DNA from: Candidatus Poseidoniaceae archaeon
GTDB taxonomy: Archaea > Thermoplasmatota > Poseidoniia > Poseidoniales > Poseidoniaceae
Assembly: GCA_013329865.1 (NCBI GenBank)
Contig: DUJJ01000154.1
Span: 1,792 to 8,879, forward strand
Length of the DNA: 7,088 bases
Reading direction: 5' to 3'
A program made the translations under genes and the position numbers. Shown piece by piece: positions 7,000 through 7,088 of this stretch; position 1 is the first letter of the stretch; the number at the start of each line of letters is the position of its first letter. The notes under the pieces were generated by a model. The model ran no database searches. It was not told where the DNA came from and saw nothing but the letters and a program-made list of their open reading frames with translations.

Positions 7000-7088
7000 A
7001 CCCGACATTAGCCGCCCTTGAAGGTCACAACTTATCAAATCTATCGAACTGGCGGTAGTAATGAGTGGGAACTTAACACCTGATTCTG

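Noticed and set aside
1..7088. A mobile element, CRISPR array, toxin-antitoxin or defence system
   Set aside because: No direct repeats with spacers, transposase or integrase motifs, tRNA-adjacent attachment sites or paired small genes are visible. The recognised genes are core metabolic and tRNA-modification genes.

Overview
The window reads as mesophilic archaeal chromosome. The strongest clue is the SPOUT-fold tRNA methyltransferase aTrm56 (5801-6346, minus strand), a family known essentially only from Archaea. Moderate GC, a TATA-like box about 28 nt upstream of a start codon that has no ribosome-binding site, and tight gene packing all fit. A planktonic euryarchaeote such as the Poseidoniales (Marine Group II) is my best guess, but this is inference from gene style and not from a marker gene.

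Layout, left to right: the 3' part of a plus-strand gene of unknown function (1-1014) runs in from beyond the left edge. It meets carB tail to tail, with only 2 nt between the two stop codons. The rest is on the minus strand. Read in its transcription direction, this is a four-helix membrane protein of unknown function (about 6990 to 6370), trm56 (6346 to 5801), a 134-bp AT-rich gap with a likely promoter, carA (5666 to 4362) and carB (4361 to 1017). carA and carB abut exactly (stop TAG followed at once by ATG).

Functionally, carA and carB encode the two subunits of glutamine-dependent carbamoyl-phosphate synthetase. This enzyme supplies carbamoyl phosphate to both pyrimidine and arginine synthesis. 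Both subunits look intact, with all expected catalytic and metal-binding residues. They differ from E. coli in having an N-terminal extension on CarA, insertions in the middle of CarB, and loss of one residue of the ornithine activator site. Trm56 methylates the ribose of C56 in the T-loop of tRNAs. The membrane gene lies 23 nt upstream of trm56 and is probably co-transcribed with it.

The reading frames of the first and last genes are open to the window edges, so the first is certainly and the last possibly incomplete here. I see no mobile element, CRISPR array, RNA gene or defence cassette. The least explained items are the two unknown proteins at the edges and the regulatory changes in the carbamoyl-phosphate synthetase.
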